The notes: generated by a model from the letters alone, not told the origin. A stretch of DNA of 57,722 bases from Pelomonas sp046294815 (GCA_046294815.1 JBKBOJ010000006.1:1-57722), one strand, 5' to 3'; counted from the first letter of the stretch, positions 1 through 8,418 are shown. Numbers and translations are program-made.

Positions 1-8
1 AGGCCCAA

Positions 9-37
9 CGCGCGCCCGACCCAAAGCCCGACAGGCT
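9..37 (-). repeat. Dispersed intergenic repeat, copy A
   Basis: A 29-base stretch immediately downstream of the MFS gene stop, read on the minus strand, is identical to 34230-34258 and closely matches 12558-12580. Its core is AGCCTGTCGGGCTTTGGGTC followed by GGG. Inside it the heptamer GTCGGGC occurs twice with a 5-base spacer. Function unknown; in copies A and B it begins one to two bases after a TAG stop and points in the same direction as the gene. Confidence 0.75.
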
Positions 38-38
38 C

Positions 39-1202
39 CTAGAGCTTGCGGGCGGGAAGTTGCGCCAGCAACAGCGCGCCGGCCATCACCCACATGGGGG
101 CCGCCAGCGCCGTCGCCGCGGCCAACATGCCAAAGCCGGCCGGCATGCCCACCGTGGCGCCGTTGAGCGTCAGCATGCGCAGGCCCAGTGCCTGGCCGTG
201 GCGCTCGGGCGGCGTGGCCCGGTGCAGCATGGACAGAATCATGGGCTGCACCGAGCCCAGCGCCATGCCCAACAGCGCCGAGCCCAGCATCAGGCCCAAG
301 GTGCCGGGCAACCAGGCGTAGGCGATGAAGGTCAGCATGGCCACCGTCATCGCGGCGCGCAAGGCCTTGGCCTCGTCGATGTCGTCGGCAAAGCGCACGA
401 TGGCCAGGCGCACGGCGGTCGCCGCCGCTGCAAAGCTGCCCAGCACCAGGCCGATGCTGGACGCCGACAGCCCGCGCGCATGGCCCACCACCGGCACGAC
501 GAAGCTGTGCGCGTCCCAGCCGGCCGACAGCGCCAGGTTGACCAGCAGCAGCCGCCGGTAGGCCGGCAGGCGGAACAAGTCCCAGGCCGCCGGCTCGCGG
601 AAGCTCTTCGTGAAGACCTTGGGCGGGTTGCGCGGCACCTTGCGCGCCAGCGCCCAGGCCAGCAGCGGCAGCGCGGTGGCCAGCCCGAACGCGGCGGCCA
701 TGCCGAGGTGATCGATCAGCAGGCCCGCGACGATGGGCGCCAGCGCGTTGGACAGCGCCGGCCCCAGCGCCATCCAGCTGAAGATCTTCTTCAGCTCGCC
801 GGGTGCCTCGGCCATCAGCCCGGCCTCGCGCTGCAAGGCCACGGCCGCCACGGACACCGCGCCGCCGCACAGCAGGCAGCCAGTGGCAATGGCCCACAGC
901 CGCGGCACCAGCAGCGCCAGCAGCGCGCCGGCAAAGGCCATGGCCACACCCACGCCCACCGGGCGGTGGAAGCCGTGGCGGTCGGCCAGCCGACCGGCCC
1001 ACAACGACAGCAGGATGGGCGCCACCGCGAACAGGCTCAGCAACAGGCCCACCGAGGCCTCGCCATAGCCCTGCTTGAGCACCCACAGGCTGGCCGTGAC
1101 GCGCGTGGTCGCCATGCAGGCGTGCACGCAGATCATCGTGGCGATCAGCCACCCGAACGCGTGGCGCAGGTGTTGCGGCGGGGCGGCCGGTGAGGTGCTC
1201 AC
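39..1202 (-). CDS. MFS transporter
   Basis: A 387-residue, highly hydrophobic protein with about 12 predicted membrane segments, the usual size for the major facilitator superfamily. The loop after the second segment carries GRLADRHG (residues 70-77), the family's G-x-L-a-D-r-x-G signature. It would act as a secondary transporter in the inner membrane; the substrate cannot be told from sequence, although drug or metabolite efflux is common for this type. Its ATG overlaps the stop of rmuC by four bases (ATGA), so it is the last gene of a minus-strand run that starts near 5531. A dispersed repeat follows the stop. Confidence 0.9.
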   Translation of the reverse strand: MSTSPAAPPQHLRHAFGWLIATMICVHACMATTRVTASLWVLKQGYGEASVGLLLSLFAVAPILLSLWAGRLADRHGFHRPVGVGVAMAFAGALLALLVPRLWAIATGCLLCGGAVSVAAVALQREAGLMAEAPGELKKIFSWMALGPALSNALAPIVAGLLIDHLGMAAAFGLATALPLLAWALARKVPRNPPKVFTKSFREPAAWDLFRLPAYRRLLLVNLALSAGWDAHSFVVPVVGHARGLSASSIGLVLGSFAAAATAVRLAIVRFADDIDEAKALRAAMTVAMLTFIAYAWLPGTLGLMLGSALLGMALGSVQPMILSMLHRATPPERHGQALGLRMLTLNGATVGMPAGFGMLAAATALAAPMWVMAGALLLAQLPARKL

Positions 1203-2566
1203 TCGGCGTCCTCGCCGGCAGCGAGCTGCAGCAATTGCGCGGCCGCGTCGTCCGGCAGCGCCTCCACGCCCTTGAGCTTGCGCGTCATCGCGCGGGTGCG
1301 CACCTCGGCGGCGTCCAGCGTCTTGCCGGCTTCATCCAGCTTGTTCTTCACCTTGGTCAACACCTCGCCGAACTTGCCGAACTCGGTCTTCACCGCACCC
1401 AGCACCTCCCATACCTCAGCCGAACGCTTTTCCAGCGCCAGCGTGCGGAAACCCATCTGCAGGCTGGTCAGCGTGGCCAGCAGCGTGGTGGGGCCGCACA
1501 GCATGACCTTGTGCTCGCGCTGCAGGCTCTCCATCAGGCCGGGCCGGCGCAGCGCCTCAGCGTACAGGCCCTCGGTGGGCACGAACAGGATGGCGAAGTC
1601 GGTCGTGTGCGGCGGCCCGATGTACTTCTCGCGGATGGTCTTGGCCTCCAGCCGCAGCCGGGTCTCGATGGCCTTGCCTGCCGCGTCGGCAGCGGGCGCA
1701 TCGGCGCGTTCCTGGGCGTCCAGCAGGCGCTCGTAGTCCTCGCGCGGGAACTTGGCGTCGATGGGCAGCCACAGCGGCTGGCCATCGTCGCGCTGGCCGG
1801 GCAGCTTGATGGCGAACTCGACTCGCGCGCTGGAGCCCGGCAGCACCGCCACGTTGGCCGCGTACTGCTCGGCCGTGAACACCTGGTCCAGCAGACCGGC
1901 CAGCTGCACCTCGCCGAACACGCCGCGCGTCTTCACGTTGGTCAGCACGCGGTTCAGCGAGCCGACGTCGCGCGCCAGGTTCTGCATCTCGCCTAGGCCC
2001 TTGTGCACCTGCTCCAGCCGCTCGGCCACCTGCTTGAAGCTCTCGCCCAGGCGCTGCTCCAGCGTGGCGTGCAGCTTCTCGTCCACCGTCGCGCGCATCT
2101 GCTCGAGCTTCTTCTCGTTGTCCTGTTGGATGGCGGTGAGGCGCTGCTCCACCGTCTGGCGCAGCTCTGCGAGTCGCTGGTCATTGGTCTTGGACAGCGC
2201 CTGCAACTGCTCGCGCATCGCATCGCCGAGCTTCTGCATGGACTCAGCCTGGGCCTGCACACTGCGCTGCGCGGCGGCATCCAGCGCCTCGCGGGCGGCC
2301 AGCGCCTGTTGTGCCAGTGATTGGTTGCTGCCCTGCAGACCTTGGGTGAGCACCTGCTGGAACTGCGCCAGGCCCTGCAGCAGCTCCTGGCGTGTGCCGC
2401 TGGCGCTGCGGCCCAGTTCGTCGCGCAGCTCGCGCTCCAGCCTTTCGTTGGCCTGCAGCAGCTCGGGCGCCACGCCCTGCGGCGCCTTCAAACGCCCCCA
2501 GATCAACACCAGCAGGACAAGGATCAAGGCCAACAAGGCCAGCAGCAACACATCGATCAGGGTCAT
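1199..2566 (-). CDS. rmuC: DNA recombination protein RmuC
   Basis: A 455-residue RmuC-family protein. It starts with one membrane-spanning segment (about residues 4-24), followed by a long Gln/Ala/Glu/Arg-rich coiled coil (about 35-210) and the conserved RmuC domain, with the family stretch LPIDAKFPRED near residues 266-277. RmuC proteins limit inversions and rearrangements at short inverted repeats and resemble a nuclease fold anchored to the membrane; the biochemical activity is not settled. The length is normal for the family. It lies 37 bases after the exported-protein gene and overlaps the MFS gene by four bases. Confidence 0.93.
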   Translation of the reverse strand: MTLIDVLLLALLALILVLLVLIWGRLKAPQGVAPELLQANERLERELRDELGRSASGTRQELLQGLAQFQQVLTQGLQGSNQSLAQQALAAREALDAAAQRSVQAQAESMQKLGDAMREQLQALSKTNDQRLAELRQTVEQRLTAIQQDNEKKLEQMRATVDEKLHATLEQRLGESFKQVAERLEQVHKGLGEMQNLARDVGSLNRVLTNVKTRGVFGEVQLAGLLDQVFTAEQYAANVAVLPGSSARVEFAIKLPGQRDDGQPLWLPIDAKFPREDYERLLDAQERADAPAADAAGKAIETRLRLEAKTIREKYIGPPHTTDFAILFVPTEGLYAEALRRPGLMESLQREHKVMLCGPTTLLATLTSLQMGFRTLALEKRSAEVWEVLGAVKTEFGKFGEVLTKVKNKLDEAGKTLDAAEVRTRAMTRKLKGVEALPDDAAAQLLQLAAGEDAE

Positions 2567-2603
2567 GGGGCCGATTGTCGCTGCGGCCGGCTGGCCGCCA
2601 CGC

Positions 2604-3398
2604 TCAGGGCGCGACCAGCCCCGCCACCGCCTTGGGCAATTCGGCCTCGATCAGCGCCTCCAGCGCCTGCACGCGCTGCTCGGGCGTGATGGCAGCCCAG
2701 GGGTTGGCGGCCGCTTCGCGCGCAACCGGCAGGCGCGCACCCGCGGCGAGCGACTGCTCGCGCAGCAGCCGCAGGTCGCCCAGGTCCACCAGCGCGACGC
2801 GGATGGACACGTAGGACGCGAACACCGGCAGACCGGCCTGGCCGTCGAAGCCAATCTGCGCGCTGGGCCGCTGGTCCAGCACGAAGCCTGGCCCCTCCAG
2901 GCGGGTGCCGATGCGCGCCGGCAGCGTCGCCACCAGCCCCGGCTGCTGCAGGCTGCGCGTGACCAGCAGCAGCTTGCTGGCACCGCCCGAGCGCACCGCA
3001 GCGGTGAGGTTGCCAGGCAGGCTGAGCTTGCCGTCGACGAAGAGCTTGGCCGGATCACCGAACAGGCTGCGCGTGGTGGACGTGTAGAGCTTGATCTCGC
3101 GCTTGTCGCCGCTGGCCTTGAGGGCCTGGTTCAGCGCCTGCAGCACCGCGTTGTCCAGGCCACCTGCGGGCGTGGCCGTCCATTCGCCGACCTGCACCGT
3201 GTCGCCGCGCGCCGGGGTCAGGTTCAGCAGCTGCACCCGGTCGCCCAGCAGGGACAGCGCGGCGAACTTGTTGGGGTCGCGCGCTGCCTTGCCTTCCTCG
3301 ACCGCCTCGGACGGGGGCGGTGCCAGCTTGTCCTTGACGGACTGGGCCAGGGTCAGCGCGGGCAGCAGCGCGAGGACGTACAGCAGACGGCGTTTCAT
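2604..3398 (-). CDS. Exported protein of unknown function
   Basis: A 264-residue protein I do not recognise. Residues 1-19 (MKRRLLYVLALLPALTLAQ) form a clean Sec signal peptide, and the rest is soluble, so a periplasmic location is likely. It has no cysteine-anchored lipobox and no other membrane segment. The start chosen is the ATG whose TGA neighbour ends the dehydrogenase gene (ATGA overlap); the open frame continues far upstream but only as a shadow of that gene. The position between a 2-hydroxyacid dehydrogenase and rmuC gives no clear functional hint. Confidence 0.8.
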   Translation of the reverse strand: MKRRLLYVLALLPALTLAQSVKDKLAPPPSEAVEEGKAARDPNKFAALSLLGDRVQLLNLTPARGDTVQVGEWTATPAGGLDNAVLQALNQALKASGDKREIKLYTSTTRSLFGDPAKLFVDGKLSLPGNLTAAVRSGGASKLLLVTRSLQQPGLVATLPARIGTRLEGPGFVLDQRPSAQIGFDGQAGLPVFASYVSIRVALVDLGDLRLLREQSLAAGARLPVAREAAANPWAAITPEQRVQALEALIEAELPKAVAGLVAP

Positions 3399-4378
3399 CA
3401 CAGCGGCAGGACTTCGGGATTGAGCGGAGTGGGGGGCGTCGCGCCGGTCAGCGCGGCGATCAGGTTGTCGGCGGCCAGGCCCGCCATGGCCAGCCGCGTG
3501 GGCATGGTCGCGCTGCCGATGTGGGGCGTCAGCACGACATTGGGCAGCGTCAGCAGCGCCGGGTTGACGCGGGGCTCGCCCTCGAAGACGTCCAACCCTG
3601 CCGCGCCCAGCCGGCCCTCGCGCAGCGCGGCGGCCAGCGCGTCCTCGTCGACGAGGCCGCCACGGGCGATGTTGACCAGCGTGGCGCCGGGCTTCATGCG
3701 CGCCAGCTCGGCGGCAGCGATGCAATGGTGCGCCTCGGCCGAGTAAGGCAGCACCAGCACCAGGTGGTCGGCCACGGCCAGCAACTCCTCCTTGGACAGA
3801 TAGCGCGCGGCCAGCTCGGCCTCGACCCGCGCCGGCAGCCGGCTGCGGTTGTGATAGACCACCTGCATGCCGAAGCCGAAACGGCCGCGCTTTGCAATGG
3901 CCTGGCCGATGCGCCCCATGCCCAGGATGCCCAGCGTGGTGCCATGCACCTCGGCGCCGGCCATGAAGTCCCAGGACCAGCTCTTCCAGCCGCCGTCGCG
4001 CAGCAGACGCTCGCCCTCGCCCATGCGGCGCGCGGCGGCCAGCAGCAGTGCAAAGCCGAGATCAGCGGTGGTCTCGGTCAGCACGTCAGGCGTGTTGGTG
4101 ACCAGCACGCGGCGCGCGCTGCAGGCAGCCAGGTCGATGTGGTTGTAGCCCACGCTCATCGTGCACACGGCGCGCAGCTGCGGGCAGGCGTCCAGCAGCT
4201 CGGCCGTGATGCGCTCCGTGCCGGTGATGTAGGCGCCGGCCTTGCCCTGCAGCCGCTCGCGCAGCTCGGTGGGCGTCAGCACGGTCTCACCGCCGACGGC
4301 ATCGACCTCGAAATGCGCAGCCAGCCGCTCGATGACGGCGGCCGGCGCGCGGCGGGCGACGAGGATGCGGGGGCGCAT
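3398..4378 (-). CDS. 2-hydroxyacid dehydrogenase (NAD(P)-dependent, D-isomer family)
   Basis: A 326-residue D-isomer-specific 2-hydroxyacid dehydrogenase. The Rossmann motif GMGRIG lies near residue 153, the catalytic arginine is in NIARGG near 236, the glutamate in EGEP near 266, and the catalytic histidine in TPHIGSA near 286. The family reduces 2-keto acids such as glyoxylate, hydroxypyruvate or 2-ketogluconate; glyoxylate/hydroxypyruvate reductase is the likeliest guess. The start is an ATG two bases before the end of the nitroreductase gene's stop region, fitting a co-transcribed run; earlier in-frame ATGs would lie inside that gene. Confidence 0.88.
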   Translation of the reverse strand: MRPRILVARRAPAAVIERLAAHFEVDAVGGETVLTPTELRERLQGKAGAYITGTERITAELLDACPQLRAVCTMSVGYNHIDLAACSARRVLVTNTPDVLTETTADLGFALLLAAARRMGEGERLLRDGGWKSWSWDFMAGAEVHGTTLGILGMGRIGQAIAKRGRFGFGMQVVYHNRSRLPARVEAELAARYLSKEELLAVADHLVLVLPYSAEAHHCIAAAELARMKPGATLVNIARGGLVDEDALAAALREGRLGAAGLDVFEGEPRVNPALLTLPNVVLTPHIGSATMPTRLAMAGLAADNLIAALTGATPPTPLNPEVLPL

Positions 4379-4380
4379 CC

Positions 4381-5094
4381 TCAGTCCTGCAGGAAGCGCG
4401 CGAACTCGGCGACCGGCGCACGCTCGGTGACCAGGCGGTTCTCGACGGCGTCGGGGTCGGCATGACCGAGCGACATGCCGCACACCAGCATCTGCTCGTC
4501 GCTCAACTGCAGCTCCTCGGCGATGAGGCGGTGGAACTGCGTGAACGCCGCCTGCGGGCAGGTGTGCAGGCCGCGGGCGCGCGCCGCGATCATGATGTTC
4601 TGCAGGAACATGCCGTAGTCCAGCCACGAGCCCTGCTGCATCACGCGGTCGATGGTGAAGAACAGGCCCACGGGCGCGTCGAAGAAGATGAAGTTGCGCG
4701 CATGCTGGTGCTGCATGCGCGCCTTGTCGGTCTTGGCGATGTCCAGCAGGCCGTACAAATCCCAGCCCACCTTGCGGCGGCGATCGATGTAGGGGCTGCG
4801 CCACTCCAGCGGGTAATAGGCGTACTCCTCCTTGTGGGCGGCGTTCTGCGCCGGGTCCAGGTAGGCGGCCTGGATGCGGCCCGAGATGCGCTTGAGCGCC
4901 GCACCGGTCAGCACATGCACCTGCCAAGGCTGGGTGTTGGTGCCCGACGGCGCCCAGGACGCGACCTCCAGGATCTCCTCGATGGTCTGGCGCGACACCG
5001 GCGTGGGCAGGAAGGCGCGCATCGAGTGCCGGGTCTTGATGGCCGCGTCGACGGCGGCGGTCTGCTCGGGCGTGGGAATGTCGAAACGGTTCAT
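4381..5094 (-). CDS. Nitroreductase family protein
   Basis: A 237-residue FMN-dependent nitroreductase-fold protein. The FMN-phosphate binding motif TRHSMRAF lies at residues 21-28, WAPSGTNTQPW follows near 47-57, and the C-terminal GMSLGHAD segment is typical. Members reduce nitroaromatics, quinones or enals with NAD(P)H and bind FMN as dimers in the cytoplasm; the substrate here is not predictable. The ATG overlaps the thioesterase stop by four bases, so the two genes are probably translated together. Confidence 0.9.
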   Translation of the reverse strand: MNRFDIPTPEQTAAVDAAIKTRHSMRAFLPTPVSRQTIEEILEVASWAPSGTNTQPWQVHVLTGAALKRISGRIQAAYLDPAQNAAHKEEYAYYPLEWRSPYIDRRRKVGWDLYGLLDIAKTDKARMQHQHARNFIFFDAPVGLFFTIDRVMQQGSWLDYGMFLQNIMIAARARGLHTCPQAAFTQFHRLIAEELQLSDEQMLVCGMSLGHADPDAVENRLVTERAPVAEFARFLQD

Positions 5095-5531
5095 GGGGTC
5101 AGCGCCTTCAGGGCTTGCAGATAAAGCGTGGGCAGCTGCGACACCGGGCGGCGGGTCTCGCGGTCCACATAGACATGCACGAAATGGCCACGCGCGGCGC
5201 AGAGCGCCGAACCTTGGGCGAACAGGCCGATCTCGTAGCGCACGCTGGAGCGCCCCTGGTGCGCCACGCGCACGCCAGCCTCGATCTGCTGCGGAAAAGC
5301 CAGCGACTCAAAGAAGTTGCAGTGCGTCTCGACCACCAGCCCGATGACCTCGCCCGCATGCGGATCCAGCGCACCGGCCTCGATCAGCAGGCGGTTGACC
5401 GCGGTGTCGAACAGGCTGTAGTAAACAACGTTGTTCAGGTGGCCGTAGACGTCGTTGTCCATCCAGCGGGTGGTCAGCGACACGAAGCGGGCATAGGCCT
5501 GGCGATTGTCGGGCTGTGGGCGTGCGCTCAT
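5091..5531 (-). CDS. Acyl-CoA thioesterase, 4-hydroxybenzoyl-CoA thioesterase family
   Basis: A 146-residue single hot-dog-fold protein. Residues 25-34 (DNDVYGHLNN) give the family's active-site Asp followed by the GHxNN helix, and ETHCNFFESLAFP near 69-81 is the conserved second strand region. Such proteins hydrolyse acyl-CoA or aryl-CoA thioesters in the cytoplasm as dimers or tetramers. It heads a minus-strand run (thioesterase, nitroreductase, dehydrogenase, exported protein, rmuC, MFS) with four-base overlaps between several members. Specificity is not predictable from sequence. Confidence 0.9.
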   Translation of the reverse strand: MSARPQPDNRQAYARFVSLTTRWMDNDVYGHLNNVVYYSLFDTAVNRLLIEAGALDPHAGEVIGLVVETHCNFFESLAFPQQIEAGVRVAHQGRSSVRYEIGLFAQGSALCAARGHFVHVYVDRETRRPVSQLPTLYLQALKALTP

Positions 5532-5624
5532 GACCTCATTCTTTCATGCGGTCCGGGCCGGTCGGCGTTCGGGACCTATACGCAGTGCGCCAACTGTTGG
5601 CGGCAAGGACAAGGCCGGGTCGTC

Positions 5625-5783
5625 ATGACCATGGCGACCGTGCAGCCCCAGATTGGCGTGCTGCATCGCGGTGTGTTGCGCACCATGGCGCTGATGGCCT
5701 CACTGGACGAGGCGCGGGTCAAGGCGCTGCGCGAGCAGGCCCAGCGGCTGGCCCAGGTCGTCCGCCGCTTCTGCGTGCGGTGA
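5625..5783 (+). CDS. Small hypothetical protein (52 aa)
   Basis: A 52-codon ORF from ATG at 5625 to TGA at 5783, upstream of the TPP riboswitch. The product begins MTMATVQPQIGVLHRG and has an amphipathic, Arg/Ala/Leu-rich C-terminal helix ending RRFCVR. There is no recognisable domain and no strong Shine-Dalgarno sequence. The even residue make-up and the gap it fills between two divergently oriented genes make it plausible, but a chance ORF in GC-rich DNA cannot be excluded. Confidence 0.35.
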   Translation: MTMATVQPQIGVLHRGVLRTMALMASLDEARVKALREQAQRLAQVVRRFCVR

Positions 5784-5794
5784 GCGCGCGCCGA

Positions 5795-5800
5795 TAGAAT
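5795..5800 (+). promoter_or_regulatory. Possible -10 element before the TPP riboswitch
   Basis: TAGAAT lies about 35 bases before the riboswitch core and would start transcription near 5807. No convincing -35 hexamer is visible at the right distance, so this is only a candidate. A GC-rich hairpin (about 5811-5830) separates it from the aptamer. Confidence 0.3.
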
Positions 5801-5831
5801 CCGCGGCCGCCGGCGCCGATGCGCGCCGGCA

Positions 5832-5922
5832 TTCGCTAGGGGTGTTGCGCCGGCCTGCGGCCGGTGCGACTGAGACAGTCCCTTTGAACCTGACTGAGGT
5901 AATCCTCGCGCAGGGAAGCAGC
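5832..5922 (+). promoter_or_regulatory. TPP riboswitch (THI element)
   Basis: The stretch shows the conserved parts of the thiamine pyrophosphate aptamer in order: AGGGGTG at 5838-5844, a long GC-rich variable P3 stem (GCGCCGGCC / GGCCGGTGC around a TGC loop), CTGAGA at 5870-5875, CCCTTTGAACCTGA at 5880-5893, GGTAAT at 5898-5903 and GCGCAGGGAAGC at 5908-5919. It sits about 80 bases before the ATG of a TonB-dependent receptor on the same strand. TPP binding would lower expression. No clear Shine-Dalgarno sequence and no intrinsic terminator is visible between it and the start, so the mode (translation or termination) is open. Confidence 0.93.
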
Positions 5923-6001
5923 CGACCCGCCAAGGCCCACTCTCCCCGTCTCCCGGGCCGCGGCGTTCTCGTTTGCCGACCTGCCATCGCACGGCATTTC
6001 G

Positions 6002-8140
6002 ATGGCACAGACCTTCACCACTTCCGTCCTCGGCGCCGCCACGGCGCTGTTTGTCTCCACACTCGCCGCAGCGCAGACGCTGCCGCAGGTCAGCGTCACC
6101 GGCAAGGCCACCGAGGTGGCACCGGGTCTCGCCGGCTTCTCCGACCCTCCGGCCAAGCTGCCCATGCAGGCCCTCAGCCTGTCGGCCGAGCGGCTGGCCG
6201 ACGCCGGCATCAGCCAGCTCGCGGGTCTGACCAAGCTCGATGCCTCAGTGTCCGACGCCTACAACGCAGTGGGCTACTGGTCACAGCTCAAGGTGCGCGG
6301 CTTCGACCTCGATAACCGCTTCAACCTGCGCCGCGATGGCCTGCCCATCAGCGGCGAGACGGCGCTGAGCCTGGCCAACAAGAGCGCCGTCGAAGTGCTC
6401 AAGGGCAGCTCCGGCATGCAGGCCGGCACCAGCGCGCCGGCCGGCCTGGTCAACCTGGTCGTCAAGCGCCCGCTGGCCGAGGACGCAACCACGCTGGTGC
6501 TGGGTGCCATCCAGGGCGGCACCGTGGAGGCGAGCCTGGACCACTCGCAGCGCCTGGGCGCACAGCGAGAGTTCGGCCTGCGCGTCAACCTCGCCACCGC
6601 CCACCTGGACCCACAGCTGCGCAACAGCAAGGGCCGCGCCCACACCGCGGCGCTCGCCGCCGACTGGCGCCTGGGCCCGGCCACCCTCGTCGAGGCTGAG
6701 GTGGAACTCAACCGCCAGCGCCAGCCCAGCCAGCAGGCCTTCAGCCTGTGGGGCGACCGCCTGCCCGACGCCGGTGCCGTCGATCCGCGGCTGAACCTGA
6801 ACAACCAGCCCTGGAGCCAGCCCGTCGTGTTCGACAACCTGCACGCCTCGCTGCGCGTGCAGCAGCAACTCACCGACGGCTGGCGCGCCCAGGCGGCGCT
6901 GGGCCTGCAGCGGCTCAACACCGACGACCGCCTGGCCTACGCCTTCGGCCTGGACTGCAACGAATACAGCGACTTCAGCGGCACCTTCTACTGCGACCGC
7001 TTCGGGCCGGACGGCCGCTTCGACCTCTACGACTACCGCAGCGAGAACGAACACCGCGACACCACCGCCGTGCAGGCCGAGGCCAGCGGCCCGGTGCAAC
7101 TGGCCGGCCTGCGCCACGACCTGACGGTGGGCGCGCAGAGCAGCCGCTTCAAGAGTCGCTTCCAGCGCCGGGCCAACAACTTCACCGGCATCGGCCGCAG
7201 CGATGGCAGCGCCGTCACCACACCGCAGCCCGCACTGACCGGCGAGAACACCAATCGCGACGAACGCAGCGACGAGCTCTACCTGCGCGACCGCGTCGCA
7301 CTCGGCGCCGACACCACCGCCTGGCTGGGCCTGCGCCACACGCGGCTGCAGCGCAAGAGCGTGCGCACCGACGGCTCCCGCGCGACCGACTACGCGCAGG
7401 ACGTCACCACGCCCTGGCTGGCCGTCAGTCATGCGATCGCGACGGACTGGCTGGCCTACGCCAGTTGGGGCCAGGGCGTCGAGAGCGAGGTCGCGCCCAA
7501 CCGCGCCCGCTACATCAACCGCGGCCAGGCCCTGCCCGCGCTGAAGAGCCGCCAAACCGAGCTGGGCCTGAAGACCGGCAACCAGCGCGTGGAGGGCTCG
7601 CTCACGGTGTTCGACATCCGCCGCCCGCTGTGGCGCGACATCGGCAGCTGCAGAGCGGACAACAGCTGCGAGCGTCGCGCCGACGGCTTCGCCCGCCACC
7701 GCGGCATCGAGGCCGGTGCCGACCTCAAGTGGAGCGGCGGCGGCGTATTCGCCAGCGTCACGCGGCTGCAGGCACGCCGCCGCGGCAGCGTGGAGGCCAG
7801 CCTCAACGGCCTGCAGCCTGCCAACGTGCCGCAAACCGCCATCAAGGCCCAGTGGCGACAAGACCTGCTGCCGGGCCTGCAACTGCAGCTCGGCCTGCAG
7901 CACGAAGGCCGCCGCTTCGCGACGCCCGACAACCTCACCGCCGTGCCGGCCTGGACCGTGGCCGACGCCGGTCTGCGCTACCTGTGGGTGCAGGGCCGGC
8001 AGACGTGGATCTGGCGCGCTGCGGTGGACAACCTGACCAACCGCCGCGCCTGGCGTGAGGCGCCGTGGCAGTACGACCACAGCTACCTCTACCCGCTCGC
8101 GCCAAGGACGTTCCGAACGAGTCTGGAGCTGAGGCTCTGA
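6002..8140 (+). CDS. TonB-dependent outer-membrane receptor, candidate thiamine-compound importer
   Basis: A 712-residue protein with a signal peptide (about residues 1-23, ending LAAAQ), a plug domain (about 35-165, including the VEVLKGSSGMQAG stretch near 132-144) and a C-terminal beta-barrel ending in FRTSLELRL. This is the normal layout of a TonB-dependent transporter. What sets it apart is the TPP riboswitch directly upstream: riboswitch-controlled receptors of this family have been predicted by comparative genomics to import thiamine or its derivatives (the Omr1-type proposal). The sequence alone resembles siderophore receptors, so the substrate assignment rests on the riboswitch. It is followed 37 bases later by tRNA-Asn genes. 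Confidence 0.88.
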   Translation: MAQTFTTSVLGAATALFVSTLAAAQTLPQVSVTGKATEVAPGLAGFSDPPAKLPMQALSLSAERLADAGISQLAGLTKLDASVSDAYNAVGYWSQLKVRGFDLDNRFNLRRDGLPISGETALSLANKSAVEVLKGSSGMQAGTSAPAGLVNLVVKRPLAEDATTLVLGAIQGGTVEASLDHSQRLGAQREFGLRVNLATAHLDPQLRNSKGRAHTAALAADWRLGPATLVEAEVELNRQRQPSQQAFSLWGDRLPDAGAVDPRLNLNNQPWSQPVVFDNLHASLRVQQQLTDGWRAQAALGLQRLNTDDRLAYAFGLDCNEYSDFSGTFYCDRFGPDGRFDLYDYRSENEHRDTTAVQAEASGPVQLAGLRHDLTVGAQSSRFKSRFQRRANNFTGIGRSDGSAVTTPQPALTGENTNRDERSDELYLRDRVALGADTTAWLGLRHTRLQRKSVRTDGSRATDYAQDVTTPWLAVSHAIATDWLAYASWGQGVESEVAPNRARYINRGQALPALKSRQTELGLKTGNQRVEGSLTVFDIRRPLWRDIGSCRADNSCERRADGFARHRGIEAGADLKWSGGGVFASVTRLQARRRGSVEASLNGLQPANVPQTAIKAQWRQDLLPGLQLQLGLQHEGRRFATPDNLTAVPAWTVADAGLRYLWVQGRQTWIWRAAVDNLTNRRAWREAPWQYDHSYLYPLAPRTFRTSLELRL

Positions 8141-8159
8141 ACTTGCCGCAAAAAACTGC

Positions 8160-8165
8160 TATAGT
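8160..8165 (+). promoter_or_regulatory. Probable -10 element of the tRNA-Asn pair
   Basis: TATAGT lies 12 bases before the first tRNA, at the expected distance for a start near 8172. The matching -35 region, at the end of the receptor gene, is poor; TTGCCG at 8143-8148 is too close to serve. The call rests on the -10 box and position only. Confidence 0.4.
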
Positions 8166-8177
8166 CTCGGGCTCTGT

Positions 8178-8253
8178 TCCTCGATAGCTCAGTCGGTAGA
8201 GCGCCGGACTGTTAATCCGTAGGTCCCTGGTTCGAGCCCAGGTCGGGGAGCCA
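8178..8253 (+). tRNA. tRNA-Asn (GTT), first copy
   Basis: A 76-base tRNA with encoded CCA. The acceptor stem TCCTCGA pairs with TCGGGGA (one G-U pair), the D arm is GCTCAGTCGGTAGAGC, the anticodon loop CTGTTAA has anticodon GTT (Asn), and the T arm has GGTTCGAGCCC. It is identical to the second copy 51 bases downstream. Confidence 0.97.
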
Positions 8254-8304
8254 AGTTTTTCAAGACGCGTGGTGCAACCGTTTGCCACGCCGACATAGAA
8301 CAAT

Positions 8305-8380
8305 TCCTCGATAGCTCAGTCGGTAGAGCGCCGGACTGTTAATCCGTAGGTCCCTGGTTCGAGCCCAGGTCGGGGAGCCA
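8305..8380 (+). tRNA. tRNA-Asn (GTT), second copy
   Basis: Identical over all 76 bases to the copy at 8178-8253, with the same GTT anticodon and encoded CCA. The 51-base spacer contains no terminator, so both are probably made from one precursor that ends at the terminator at 8385-8418. Confidence 0.97.
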
Positions 8381-8384
8381 AATC

Positions 8385-8418
8385 AAAGCCTCATTCGCGA
8401 AAGCGGATGGGGCTTTTT
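8385..8418 (+). terminator. Intrinsic terminator after the tRNA-Asn pair
   Basis: A 14-bp stem (AAAGCCTCATTCGC with GCGGATGGGGCTTT, two G-U pairs) closed by a GAAA tetraloop and followed by a run of T residues, four bases after the second tRNA. Confidence 0.92.

Noticed and set aside
60..1193. Long plus-strand ORF (377 codons) opposite the MFS gene, and many similar long opposite-strand ORFs throughout
   Set aside because: They are antisense shadows caused by the high GC content; they are rich in Arg, Gln, His and Ala and lack domains, while the opposite strand encodes clear protein families.
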